DNA of 64,000 nt from RPQJ01 sp963706755 (GTDB taxonomy: Bacteria > Pseudomonadota > Gammaproteobacteria > Steroidobacterales > Steroidobacteraceae). The notes under the pieces were generated by a model that worked only from the letters and a program-made list of their open reading frames with translations, was not told where the DNA came from and ran no database searches. Of this stretch, positions 35,547 to 45,525 are shown in pieces. The stretch spans positions 1 to 64,000 of the forward strand of contig CAVPNH010000007.1 of assembly GCA_963706755.1 (NCBI GenBank), read 5' to 3'. Position 1 is the stretch's first letter, and the number at the start of each line of letters is the position of its first letter. The position numbers were made by a program, and so were the translations under genes.

Positions 35547-35921
35547 ATGGTCGGATTCCTTCTGCGCGCCGCGATCACTGCGCTGGGCCTCTGGGTTGCG
35601 AGCGAGATCTTCGACGGACTCCAGTTCGAGTCGCCCGCGAAGCTGATCGTGGCCGCCATCCTGCTCGGCATCGTGAACGCCGTCGTCCGCCCGCTGGCGT
35701 TCATTCTCACGTTGCCGCTCACCGTGCTGACCCTCGGGTTCTTCCTGCTGGTGCTGAACGCGGCGATGGTGGGACTGGTCGCGTGGATCGTTCCCGGCTT
35801 CGTGATTTCCGGATTCTGGACCGCCGTCGGCGCCGCGCTGATCGTGAGCCTCGTGTCCTGGGCCGCGTCGAGCGCCATCGGGTCGAACGGCAAGGTCGAG
35901 ATCTTCACGGCCCGGAAGTAG
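35547..35921 (+). CDS. phage-holin-like membrane protein (YvlD type)
   Basis: 124 residues, four hydrophobic helices: FLLRAAITALGLWVASEIFDG, KLIVAAILLGIVNAVVRPL, LTLPLTVLTLGFFLLVLNA and the last FWTAVGAALIVSLVSWAASS. This matches the chromosomal 'phage holin family' proteins related to YvlD, which are not in prophages and have no proven function. GAGGAG ribosome site 9 bp upstream. No phage genes are nearby. Confidence 0.85.
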   Translation: MVGFLLRAAITALGLWVASEIFDGLQFESPAKLIVAAILLGIVNAVVRPLAFILTLPLTVLTLGFFLLVLNAAMVGLVAWIVPGFVISGFWTAVGAALIVSLVSWAASSAIGSNGKVEIFTARK

Positions 35922-35932
35922 CGGTCTGAAAG

Positions 35933-35949
35933 CCGGTGCCAGGCACCGG
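35933..35949. repeat. REP-like palindrome or terminator between convergent genes
   Basis: CCGGTGCC-A-GGCACCGG, perfect 8-bp arms, followed by AGCAGTCACCGGT. GGTGCC/GGCACC also occurs in the palindrome within glyQ (2211-2216), which suggests a relative of the GGGGAC family. It lies 11 bp after the holin-like stop and 36 bp before the EamA stop. Confidence 0.6.
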
Positions 35950-35985
35950 TAGCAGTCACCGGTCTTCCGGCGCGGCGCCAGGTCG

Positions 35986-36876
35986 CTACTTTCCCAGAGT
36001 CACCAGCGCGACGCCCAGCAGCACGACGAGCATGCCGGCGAGCTGCGCGGGCCTGAGCACCTCGCCCAGCACGACCCAGCCGAGCAGCGCCGCGATTGCC
36101 GGATTCACGAAAGCGAACGTGCCGACGCGATCCGCAGGCGAGTACTTGAGCAGCCACGTGTACGCGGTGTACGCGAGCGCCGAACCGAACACCGCGAGGT
36201 AGGCCATCGCCGCGAGGCCGCCAGCCTGCCACCGCCAGTCCGGGATCTCGCCGTTCGCCGCTCCCGCGAGCAACAGCCATGTTCCGCCGAGTGACATCAT
36301 CACCGCGTTGAACGCGACCGGCCCGACCGGCAGCGCGGCATTCCGGTAGAGCACGGTGCCGACGGCCCAGGAGAGGCTGCCGATGAGCACCAGCGACTGC
36401 CAGCCGAAGTGCCCGGACAGGGTCGCGCCCTGCGGCCAGACCAGGAGCACGACGCCGACCAGCCCGAGCAGCAGGCCCAGGTTTCCGCGCAGCGTCAGCT
36501 TGTGGCCCTTCGGTCCCAGCGCGCCGAGCCAGGCGATCCACAGCGCGGAGCCTGCCGACAGCAGCGCGCCCTCGTTCGACGGCAGGTGCCGGAGCGCGAT
36601 CGTGGTCAAGCCGCTGCTGCTCGTGATCATCAGCACCGAGAACGCCGCCAGGTATCGCCACTCGAGCCCGGTGCGCGGAAAGCGCTCGCGGAGGAGCACG
36701 GCGACCGCGCCGAGCAACGCACCCGCGAACAGGAAGCGCCCGCCCGCGAAGAGCATCGGCGGCAGCGAGCGCACGCCGAGCCGGATCACGAGGAACGTGG
36801 AACCCCAGACGAGGTAGATCGTCGCGTACGCGGCGAGGATCCCGAGCCTGGGGCGCGACGCCGCCAGCGCGTTCAC
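35986..36876 (-). CDS. EamA/DMT-family transporter
   Basis: 296 residues, ten hydrophobic helices in two homologous EamA halves: YATIYLVWGSTFLVIRLG at the start of the first, WQSLVLIGSLSWAVGTVLYR at the start of the second and NPAIAALLGWVVLGE near the end. It is a drug/metabolite exporter of unknown substrate. The GTG at 36876 overlaps the OPT gene stop by four bases (GTGA), so translation is coupled to the upstream transporter. An ATG start is not available in a sensible position. Confidence 0.88.
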   Translation of the reverse strand: MNALAASRPRLGILAAYATIYLVWGSTFLVIRLGVRSLPPMLFAGGRFLFAGALLGAVAVLLRERFPRTGLEWRYLAAFSVLMITSSSGLTTIALRHLPSNEGALLSAGSALWIAWLGALGPKGHKLTLRGNLGLLLGLVGVVLLVWPQGATLSGHFGWQSLVLIGSLSWAVGTVLYRNAALPVGPVAFNAVMMSLGGTWLLLAGAANGEIPDWRWQAGGLAAMAYLAVFGSALAYTAYTWLLKYSPADRVGTFAFVNPAIAALLGWVVLGEVLRPAQLAGMLVVLLGVALVTLGK

Positions 36877-38789
36877 GTGCGGCGTGTGCCCGTCCGGTAC
36901 AGCCACAGCGCGAGCCATCCGACGACGAGCAGTCCCAGCCAGCCGCCGAACTGCAGCCCTGCGGGCAGCGAGATGACGTCGGCGCGGCCCGACGCCACGA
37001 TCGGGATGGCGATGATGATGCCCGTGAGCGCCTCGCCGGTGATGAGGCCCGCGGCGAACAGCATGCCGTTGCGGCCGGCGCGCTCGGCCGCCTCGGGGCC
37101 GCCCAGCTTGCGCTCGACAATGTGGGCGATCAGGCCGCCGAGGAAGATCGGCACCGACAGGTCGAGCGGCAGGTAGATTCCGACCGCCACCGCAAGCACC
37201 GGGGCGCGGAACGTCGAGCCGCGTTTCTTGAGCCACAGGTCCCAGGCGATCACGGCGGCGCCGATCACGCCGCCGATCTGGATCATCCCCCAGGGCAGGT
37301 GTCCGCCGAACATGCCCTTGGCAACCGATGCCATGAGCGTCGCCTGGGGCGCGAGCAGCGGATTCGGATGCGCGACCGACGGCACGCCGATGCCGTAGGC
37401 CTTGAGCAGCAGGTTCAGCACCGGGGCCATGACGAGCGCGCTCGAGGCGGCGCCGATGGCGAGCATCACCTGCTGCTTCCAGGGCGTTGCGCCCACGATG
37501 TAGCCGCACTTGAGATCCTGCAGGTTGTCGCCGCCGATGCACGCCGCGCAGCACACGACCGCGCCGATCATGATCGCCGCCACCGGCCCGAGCGCCGCGC
37601 CGCGCCCCATGAGCAGCAGCAGCACCAGCGAGGCGAAGAGGATGGTGCAGATCGTGATCCCGGAAACCGGGTTGTTGGAGGAGCCGACGAGGCCGGCCAT
37701 GTACGCCGACACCGAGCAGAACAGGAAGCCGGCCACGATCATGATCAGCGTCATGGGCAGGCTCACGGCCACGCTGCCGACGATGTTCTGGTAGAGCGCG
37801 AACAACGGCAGCGTGAAGAGCAGCGTGCCGATCAGGATCGCCTTCATCGGCAGGTCCTGCTCGGTGTGCGCGACCACGCTGCCCGCGCCGGCGCGCGCTG
37901 CAGCGAGCCCGCTCTTGATGCCCGAAAGCAGCGACTCGCGGATGGAGATGAGCGCCCACACGCCGCCGACCAGCATCGCGCCGACGCCGAGGTAACGGAT
38001 CTGCGCCGACCAGATCGCGCCCGCCGCGTCCTCGGCGCTCGCACCCGCGAGGCTCGCGGCGAGCCCGGGATTGCCGTCGAGGAAGAACGCGCTGTAGATC
38101 GGGATGGCGACGTTCCAGGAGATCATGCCGCCGATCAGCACCAGCACGCCGATGTTGAGGCCGACGATGTAGCCCACGCCAAGCAGCGCCGGCGACAGGT
38201 TGGTGCCGAAGTAGGCGATGCCCTTGCCGACCCAGCCGCCCGCCGCGGCCGTGTCGGGGAAGAGACGCAGGCCGCTCGCCGCGGCGAGCTTGGCGAAGCC
38301 GCCACCGAGCGCCGAGAGCCCGAGAATCTTCACGCCCTGCGCCGGGTTCTCGCCGGTCTTGAGCACCTCGGCCGCGGCCTTGCCCTCGGGGAAGGCGAGG
38401 CCCTGGTCCACGATCAGTGCGCGCCGCAGCGGCACCGAGAAGAACACGCCGAGGATGCCGCCCAGCCCCGCGATCGCGAGCACCCACATGTACTGGAAAT
38501 CCGCCCAGTGCCCGAGGATCACGAGCGCCGGAATCGTGAAGATCACGCCCGAGGCGATGGACGAACCCGCCGACGCGCCGGTCTGCACGATGTTGTTCTC
38601 GAGGATCCCCCCGCCGCCGAGCATCCTGAGCACCGCCATCGAGACGACTGCGGCCGGGATCGCGGAAGCGATGGTCATGCCCGCGAACAGCCCGAGGTAG
38701 GTGTTCGCTGCGGCGAGGATCATCGCGAGCACGATCGAGAGCGTGACGGCTCGGAACGTGAGCTGGGGGGCGACGGCGGCCTGGTTCAT
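36873..38789 (-). CDS. OPT family oligopeptide transporter
   Basis: 638 residues from the ATG at 38789 (AGGGAG site upstream); about 14-16 helices. FRAVTLSIVLAMILAAANTYLG, GLAFPEGKAAAEVLKTGE (family motif) and NLQDLKCGYIVGATPWKQQ are typical of bacterial OPT proteins, which take up peptides or iron chelates by proton symport. It is coupled to the EamA gene behind it and close to a POT peptide transporter upstream, so the block looks like a peptide-import locus. Confidence 0.9.
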   Translation of the reverse strand: MNQAAVAPQLTFRAVTLSIVLAMILAAANTYLGLFAGMTIASAIPAAVVSMAVLRMLGGGGILENNIVQTGASAGSSIASGVIFTIPALVILGHWADFQYMWVLAIAGLGGILGVFFSVPLRRALIVDQGLAFPEGKAAAEVLKTGENPAQGVKILGLSALGGGFAKLAAASGLRLFPDTAAAGGWVGKGIAYFGTNLSPALLGVGYIVGLNIGVLVLIGGMISWNVAIPIYSAFFLDGNPGLAASLAGASAEDAAGAIWSAQIRYLGVGAMLVGGVWALISIRESLLSGIKSGLAAARAGAGSVVAHTEQDLPMKAILIGTLLFTLPLFALYQNIVGSVAVSLPMTLIMIVAGFLFCSVSAYMAGLVGSSNNPVSGITICTILFASLVLLLLMGRGAALGPVAAIMIGAVVCCAACIGGDNLQDLKCGYIVGATPWKQQVMLAIGAASSALVMAPVLNLLLKAYGIGVPSVAHPNPLLAPQATLMASVAKGMFGGHLPWGMIQIGGVIGAAVIAWDLWLKKRGSTFRAPVLAVAVGIYLPLDLSVPIFLGGLIAHIVERKLGGPEAAERAGRNGMLFAAGLITGEALTGIIIAIPIVASGRADVISLPAGLQFGGWLGLLVVGWLALWLYRTGTRRT

Positions 38790-38885
38790 GGAATCTCCCT
38801 GAAGCATTCGATCAGCGCGTTACCAGCCGCACTTCTGGACCTTGTTCTGCTCGGTCGAGCCACGCGCCAGGCGGCGCTCGAAGGG

Positions 38886-40259
<1,374 letters not shown>

Positions 40260-40342
40260 GCGTTTTTACTTCTGTTTCAGGCGTTTGCGCGACGGTGCGC
40301 GAGGGCGGCAGTCTCCGCGAAATTGCGGTGCAAGAGCAAGGG

Positions 40343-40432
40343 AGGGGACATTCTCCTTTTCCCCAGCCCGACGCACCTCGCGATTCGCCTTGCGATCGCT
40401 GGAAAAACGCGAGGAAAAGGAGAATGTCCCCT
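40343..40432. repeat. REP-like inverted repeat at the 3' end of tatC
   Basis: 20-bp perfect arms, 40343-40362 (AGGGGACATTCTCCTTTTCC) and 40413-40432, around a 50-bp centre. The right arm supplies the last base pairs of the tatC stop codon (TAG at 40431-40433). The GGGGACATTCTCC core is identical to the outer arms at 50.6 kb. Confidence 0.9.
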
Positions 40433-41216
40433 ATTTTCCGGCTTGGGCCGCCTCGTGTGCGGCCTTGTCCGCCGCGCGCCGACGGACAAGGTACTGCGCG
40501 AGCACGATCCCGAGCTCGTAGAGCACGTACATGGGCACCGCCATGAAACTCTGCGAGATTGCATCCGGCGGGGTCAGGATGGCCGCGACGATGAAGATGC
40601 CGAGCAGCACGTAGCCCCGATGCTTCCTGAGTGACTCCACCTTCACCAGGCCGGTTGCCGCGAGCAGCACGACGGCCACCGGCACCTCGAAGGCGACGCC
40701 GAAGGCGAAGAACAGCAGCATCACGAAGTCGAGGTAGCTCGAGATGTCCGTCATCATCAGCACGCCCGTGGGAGCCGTCGACGTGAGGAAGGTGAACATC
40801 AGCGGGAAGACCACGAAGTACGCGAACGCGACGCCGACATAGAACAGCAGGATGCTGGACAGCAGCAGCGGCAGCGCGAAGCGTCGCTCGTGGCGGTACA
40901 GGCCGGGAGCGATGAACGCCCACAGCTGGTACAGGACGTAGGGCATCGCCACGAACACCGCGGCGATCATCGAGAGCTTGAGGGGCGCCATGAACGGGGC
41001 GACGACGCTCGTCGCGATGAGCGAGGTCCCCTCGGGCAGCTTTTCGATGAGCGGCCTCGCCACCAGCGTGAACAGCTGGTTCGAATAGAAGACGAGCGGC
41101 AGGAAGGCGATGCCGACAGCGAGCGTCGCCCGCAGCAGGCGGTCGCGAAGCTCGAGGAGGTGCGAGATCAGCGTGCCTTCGGCCAGCGGCTCGGGCTCAC
41201 GCGGACTTTGGCTCAT
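40431..41216 (-). CDS. tatC: Sec-independent translocase subunit TatC
   Basis: 261 residues, six helices. LISHLLELRDRLLRATLAVG is the N-terminal signal-recognition site, FALPLLLSSILLFYVGVAFAYF and GVAFEVPVAVVLLAATGLV are family helices. With TatA and TatB it moves folded twin-arginine proteins across the inner membrane. It overlaps tatB by 20 bp. The stop codon abuts a REP-like repeat arm. Confidence 0.96.
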   Translation of the reverse strand: MSQSPREPEPLAEGTLISHLLELRDRLLRATLAVGIAFLPLVFYSNQLFTLVARPLIEKLPEGTSLIATSVVAPFMAPLKLSMIAAVFVAMPYVLYQLWAFIAPGLYRHERRFALPLLLSSILLFYVGVAFAYFVVFPLMFTFLTSTAPTGVLMMTDISSYLDFVMLLFFAFGVAFEVPVAVVLLAATGLVKVESLRKHRGYVLLGIFIVAAILTPPDAISQSFMAVPMYVLYELGIVLAQYLVRRRAADKAAHEAAQAGK

Positions 41217-41559
41217 CGCTCCCGCCCGTCGCCGCAGGCGCGGCCTCCGTCATCGTGGCCGCCGCGGTGTCCGGGCCGGCCGGTGTCTCGGGATTCGAAT
41301 CCGGCGCCGCCGATGGCGCCGCCGCTGCGACCGGTGCGGGCACCGGTGTGTGGATGGTCGGGGTGGCCGCCGGCGGGTCCTTCATCGGGTCGTAGTGGAC
41401 TTCCTGCTCGAGCTGCGTGCGCAGCTGCCGTGCCATCGCGCGCGCGCGTCCTGCCCAGCGGCCGAGGTCGGTGGCGAGCTTGGGCAGCCGCTCGGGACCG
41501 AGCACCAGCAGCGCGATCGCGCAGATCAGCAGGATCTCGCTGAACCCGACCTCGAACAT
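41197..41559 (-). CDS. tatB: Sec-independent translocase subunit TatB
   Basis: 120 residues. MFEVGFSEILLICAIALLVLGPERLPKL is the TatB membrane helix and hinge with the diagnostic Glu8. An amphipathic helix (GRWAGRARAMARQLRTQLEQEV) follows, then an Ala/Pro/Thr-rich tail. It forms the receptor complex with TatC. Middle gene of tatABC. Confidence 0.95.
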   Translation of the reverse strand: MFEVGFSEILLICAIALLVLGPERLPKLATDLGRWAGRARAMARQLRTQLEQEVHYDPMKDPPAATPTIHTPVPAPVAAAAPSAAPDSNPETPAGPDTAAATMTEAAPAATGGSDEPKSA

Positions 41560-41564
41560 CGCGA

Positions 41565-41807
41565 TCAGGCGTTCGGCTTGCTGTCGGACTTCGCGGCGGC
41601 GGCGTGGTCGTGGTCGTGGAAGCCGGCATCCTTGCCCGACGCGTCGCTCAGCTGCTTGGTCTGCTCGTCGTCACCGTCGTTTACCGACTTCTTGAAATTT
41701 CGAACCGCCGCGCCCAGGTCCGAGCCGACGTTGCGCAGCTTCTTCGCGCCGAACAGGACCAGTGCGATCAGGAGGATGATGATCAGTTCGCGAAAGCCGA
41801 TTCCCAT
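41565..41807 (-). CDS. tatA: Sec-independent translocase subunit TatA
   Basis: 80 residues from the ATG at 41807 (MGIGFRELIIILLIALVLFG), which has a GGAG site; a GTG/ATG further upstream is less likely because TatA starts at this Met-Gly. The helix is followed by AKKLRNVGSDLGAAVRNFKKSV, the amphipathic helix, and a His/Asp-rich tail. It polymerises to form the translocation pore. First gene of tatABC, 5 bp before tatB. Confidence 0.95.
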   Translation of the reverse strand: MGIGFRELIIILLIALVLFGAKKLRNVGSDLGAAVRNFKKSVNDGDDEQTKQLSDASGKDAGFHDHDHAAAAKSDSKPNA

Positions 41808-41858
41808 GAGGATCTCCGGGGCCACCAGGGCGAGCGGCAATGATACGCGAATCGCTGG

Positions 41859-42320
41859 TCAGCCCCCGGCGGCGGGGGCAGCGGTCCGCAGCCAGAACGT
41901 GACCGGGCCGTCATTTGTCAGGCTGACCTGCATGTGCGCACCGAACCGGCCCGTCGCGACGCGCTCTCCGAGCCGCGAGCGCGCCTGGCCAACTGCGTAA
42001 TCGAAGAGCGCCTGGCCGTGCTCAGGGGACGCTGCGCTGGCGAAGCTCGGGCGCATCCCTTTCCCCGTGTCGGCGGCGAGCGTGAACTGCGGGACGAGCA
42101 GCAGGCCACCGCCGGTGTCGACGAGGCTCAGGTTCATCCGCCCCGCCGAGTCCTCGAAGACGCGATAGCCCAGCAGGCGCTCGATGAGGCGGTCGGCCTG
42201 CGCTTCCGTGTCCGAGGGTTCCACTGCCAGCAGCACCAGCAGGCCGGGCCCGATCTCGCCGACCACTTCCCCGCTGACCCCGACTCGGCCGTGGGTAACA
42301 CGCTGCAGGAGGGCGATCAC
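41859..42320 (-). CDS. dtd: D-aminoacyl-tRNA deacylase
   Basis: 153 residues from a GTG start (IALLQRVTHGRVGV follows the initiator). LLLVPQFTLAADTGKGMRPSF corresponds to the SQFTL-type active site and SLTNDGPVTFWL to the GP motif that enforces D-chirality. It removes D-Tyr and other D-amino acids (and Gly on tRNA-Ala) from tRNA. An upstream ATG at 42371 would add 17 residues that the family lacks. Confidence 0.93.
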   Translation of the reverse strand: MIALLQRVTHGRVGVSGEVVGEIGPGLLVLLAVEPSDTEAQADRLIERLLGYRVFEDSAGRMNLSLVDTGGGLLLVPQFTLAADTGKGMRPSFASAASPEHGQALFDYAVGQARSRLGERVATGRFGAHMQVSLTNDGPVTFWLRTAAPAAGG

Positions 42321-42371
42321 TCGGGTCTTGCCTCGATACGGAAACTCGAATTGACGCCGGACGGACCCCAA

Positions 42372-42593
42372 GGAAGCGAAACAGAACTACACATATCGAT
42401 CGGCATACGCCTTATAGTTGATCGAATATCCCACATTGCCTCTATCAGTGGCGATCATGAATGTAAATGGAAGTCGTTTTCTGAAAACACGCAATTAGTG
42501 GGAGGCGGTCCGGATTAGTGTTCTTGAAATGATCTATAGTGGGACTGGAGACATCTACTGGTCGACTATTGCGAAAATAGTGATGAATTAGCG
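42372..42593. other. AT-rich intergenic segment upstream of dtd-tatABC
   Basis: About 220 bp much poorer in G+C than the flanks, without a gene. It contains a GTTTTC-T-GAAAAC dyad near 42473 and several TATA-like hexamers, so it probably holds the minus-strand promoter for dtd and perhaps tatABC. It could also be a foreign insertion. I see no recognisable regulator site. Confidence 0.45.
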
Positions 42594-43172
42594 CTAAAGC
42601 GTCGACAGCGCCTTGGCACGCTCCAGGGCTTCCTGGGCCTGGCTGTTCTGGCCGCGTGCCCGCAGCGAATCAGCAATCAGCTGCCACGCCTGGGACTGCG
42701 TCCGGTCGTCGCCCACTGACATGGCCAGGGCCTTCCGGCCCATGCCCTCGGCCTGGGCGTAACTGCGCTGGTCCATCCTGAGCCTGCCCATCTCGATCCA
42801 CAGCAACGGGTTGTTGGGCTCGATCCGCAGCGCCCGCTCCAGCGTCACCGTGGCGCCCGGCAGATCCCCCTTCTTTCGCTGCGTCTGGGCCTGCGCGACC
42901 AGGGCCTTGCTCGCCGGGCCCAGGGTTGCGGCGGGGACCCTGGGCCGGTCGTGCGGCAGTTGCGCCGGGGGCGGGGCCGCAATCGCAGGTTCCTCCCCGG
43001 GAGCAGGCGGCGTGACGGGCGGCGCGGAAGTGAGGACGGGCGCCGATCCTGACTGCGGGTGCGCGCCGCCGTGTCCTGACGAGGATCCGGGCTTCCCCGT
43101 GTGGAACGGATTGAGCGCGCAGCCGGAAGCGGCGAGCGCGAGGCACAGGACGGCGGCGAGTGTTCGGTACAT
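42594..43172 (-). CDS. lpoP: TPR lipoprotein, probable PBP1b activator LpoP
   Basis: 192 residues. Lipobox LAASGCALNP (lipidated Cys18), a long Pro/Ala/Ser-rich linker (about residues 22-80) and tetratricopeptide helices (ALVAQAQTQRKKGDLPGATV, LERALRIEPNNPLLWIEMGR, AEGMGRKALAMSVGDD, LIADSLRARGQNSQAQEALE). It follows mrcB by 34 bp on the same strand. This matches LpoP of Pseudomonas, an outer-membrane TPR lipoprotein encoded beside mrcB that spans the periplasm and activates PBP1b. The linkage makes the assignment strong, although activity is inferred. Confidence 0.82.
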   Translation of the reverse strand: MYRTLAAVLCLALAASGCALNPFHTGKPGSSSGHGGAHPQSGSAPVLTSAPPVTPPAPGEEPAIAAPPPAQLPHDRPRVPAATLGPASKALVAQAQTQRKKGDLPGATVTLERALRIEPNNPLLWIEMGRLRMDQRSYAQAEGMGRKALAMSVGDDRTQSQAWQLIADSLRARGQNSQAQEALERAKALSTL

Positions 43173-43206
43173 GGCGCGCGATTGTCCGGCCCACGGCCGA
43201 GACATA

Positions 43207-45525
43207 TCAAGGCGCAGGCGCTTCGGTTGCTGCGGCCTCGCCTGTCTCGAGGCCGGCCGCCTCCACGATGCCCGGCGGGCAGGCGTCGTTCGGCGGCAGG
43301 ACCGTGCCGACGCGGAACGGCAGGTAGACGGCGGCTCCGTTGCAGGACGGGGAAGTCTCGAGCCCGGAGTAGTAGTCGATCCAGCGATTCTCGAGCGACT
43401 CGGGCATGAGCGGCTCGAACGATGAAGTGGTGATCGACGACATGAGCCTGGACCACGCGGCGAGCGCGCCCGTCGTGCCCGTGAGCCCGGTCTGCGAGTT
43501 GTCGTCGTGGCCCATCCACACCACGACCAGGTGCGTGCCCGAGAAGCCCGCGAACCAGCTGTCGCGGTAATCGTTCGACGTGCCGGTCTTGCCCGCGACC
43601 ACGAGTCCCGGGGGCAGGGTGCTGCGGGCCGGGCGACCCGTACCCCGCTGCATCACCTCGATGAGCATGCGGTCGAGCGTGTAGACGGCGCCCGCGGGCG
43701 CGGCCTCCGCGACCTCGAGCTGCGGCGCCGTGAGCTGCTTGCCCGACTCGGCGAGGACCACGCGTACCGCGCGCAGCGGCGAGCGGAAGCCACCGTTCGC
43801 GAGCGTGTTGTACATCTGCGCCACTTCGTACGGGCTCAGGTTGGTCGCGCCGAGCAGCATGGACGGATAGGCGGGCGGCGCTTCCGCGAGGCCAAGCTGC
43901 ACGAATGTGCGCGCGACGCGCGGCAGCCCGACCTCGAGCCCGAGGTTGACCGTCGGCAGGTTGAGCGACTGCGTCAGCGCGCGCACCGCGGGCATGTCGC
44001 CGCGGATCTCGCGGTCGAAGTTCGCGGGCTTCCAGGTCTGGCCGTTCGGCAGCTTCAGCACGACCGGCTGGTCGTGGACGATCGAAGCCGGCGTATAGCG
44101 GCCGGTCTCGAGCGCGGACAGGTACACCAGCGGCTTCGCGAGCGAACCAATCGGCCGCTTCGCGTCGAGGGCGCGGTTGAAGCCGTCGAAGGACGCGTGC
44201 CGGCCGCCGACCATCGCGGCCACTTCGCCCGTCTGCGGAGCCGTCACGACCACGACGCCCTCGAGTCCGTGCGAGACCTTGCGCCCCGACGCATCCTGCC
44301 GGTTGAGTTCCGACTCGAGGGCGGCCTCGGCCTTCTCCTGCAGCAGCGGGTCCAGCGTGCTGAACACGACGAGGCCCGCCTCGGTCAGGTCCTCCTCCTT
44401 GTAATCCGTGCGCAACTGCCGGCGCACGAGGTCGAGGAAGGCCGGGAAGAAGACCGCGCTCTTCTGTCCGGACCTCGCGACCCCGAGCGGCTTCGAGCTT
44501 GCGGCCTTCGCGTCCGCCTCGCTCACGACGCCCCGCTCGGCGAGCACGCGCAGCACGAGATCGCGCCTTGCGCGGGCCCGGTCCGGGTGGCGCCGCGGGT
44601 CGTAATACGAGGGCCCGCGCACGATGGCGACCATGAGCGCGATTTCGGGAAGGTCGAGTTCCGCCAGCGGCTTGCCGAAGTAGAACTGGCTCGCGAGCCC
44701 GAAGCCGTGGACCGCGCGCTGCCCGTCCTGCCCCAGGTAAATCTCGTTGATGTAGGCGTTCATGATGTCCGCCTTCCCGAACCGCGATTCGAGGATGACG
44801 GCCATGATCGCCTCCTCGGCCTTGCGGCCGAGCGTGCGGCGGCTGTCGAGGAAGTAACTCTTCACGAGCTGCTGCGTGAGCGTGCTGCCGCCCTGCTCCA
44901 CCTGGCCGGCGCGCACGTTGACGAACAGCGCACGCAGGATCGCGAGCGGATTCACACCGTGATGCGTCTCGAACTTGCGGTCCTCGATGGCCTTGAGCGC
45001 CTCGGGCAGCAGCGCCGGCACCTGTGCCGGGGCAACGACGATCCGGTCCTCGCCGTGGATCGGGAAGATGCTGCCGATGAGCAGCGGATCGAGCCGGATC
45101 ACCGGGACGTCAGTCCCGCCCGCGGTGCGCAGCGACACGATGGCTTCGCCCGCGAATCCGATGGTGAGGGTGCGCGCCGCCTGCATCTCGTCCGGGAAGC
45201 GGAAGGCGCGTACATAGACGTCGATCCTGTCGCCGCGGCGCCTGTACATGCCCGGGCGGTCGATCCGGGCCTGGGACAGGTAGCCGAGGCGCTCGAGTTC
45301 CTCGGCGGCGCGCTTCGCCGACAGCGCCTGGCCGACATAGAGCTCGATCGGCTGTGCGTAGACCCGCGCGGGCAGCGTCCATCGCCGGCCTTCGAACTGC
45401 TTCGTGACGCGGTGATCGAGCACCGCGACCACGACGATCGCGACCACGAACAGCAGGAGCGCAAGCGCCGCCACGCCGCGCTGGATCTGCCTCCTGGTCC
45501 TCGCCGGCAGCTTTCGCGCAGCCAT
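43207..45525 (-). CDS. mrcB: penicillin-binding protein 1B
   Basis: 772 residues, bifunctional class A PBP. A transmembrane helix near residue 20 and a UB2H-like region precede the GT51 glycosyltransferase (catalytic Glu in AIEDRKFETHHGVNP; GGSTLTQQLVKSYFLDSRRT). The transpeptidase has SxxK in GSLAKPLVYL, SxN in TQSLNLPTV and KTG in VVAGKTGTSNDYRDSWFAGF. It makes and cross-links peptidoglycan outside the inner membrane. I used the ATG at 45525, which overlaps the trkH stop (TAATG); an earlier in-frame start at 45606 lies inside trkH. The LpoP-like gene behind it is the likely activator. Confidence 0.95.
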   Translation of the reverse strand: MAARKLPARTRRQIQRGVAALALLLFVVAIVVVAVLDHRVTKQFEGRRWTLPARVYAQPIELYVGQALSAKRAAEELERLGYLSQARIDRPGMYRRRGDRIDVYVRAFRFPDEMQAARTLTIGFAGEAIVSLRTAGGTDVPVIRLDPLLIGSIFPIHGEDRIVVAPAQVPALLPEALKAIEDRKFETHHGVNPLAILRALFVNVRAGQVEQGGSTLTQQLVKSYFLDSRRTLGRKAEEAIMAVILESRFGKADIMNAYINEIYLGQDGQRAVHGFGLASQFYFGKPLAELDLPEIALMVAIVRGPSYYDPRRHPDRARARRDLVLRVLAERGVVSEADAKAASSKPLGVARSGQKSAVFFPAFLDLVRRQLRTDYKEEDLTEAGLVVFSTLDPLLQEKAEAALESELNRQDASGRKVSHGLEGVVVVTAPQTGEVAAMVGGRHASFDGFNRALDAKRPIGSLAKPLVYLSALETGRYTPASIVHDQPVVLKLPNGQTWKPANFDREIRGDMPAVRALTQSLNLPTVNLGLEVGLPRVARTFVQLGLAEAPPAYPSMLLGATNLSPYEVAQMYNTLANGGFRSPLRAVRVVLAESGKQLTAPQLEVAEAAPAGAVYTLDRMLIEVMQRGTGRPARSTLPPGLVVAGKTGTSNDYRDSWFAGFSGTHLVVVWMGHDDNSQTGLTGTTGALAAWSRLMSSITTSSFEPLMPESLENRWIDYYSGLETSPSCNGAAVYLPFRVGTVLPPNDACPPGIVEAAGLETGEAAATEAPAP

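Noticed and set aside
35547..35921. Holin-like protein as a sign of prophage
   Set aside because: This family is chromosomal (YvlD type) and no phage genes are nearby.
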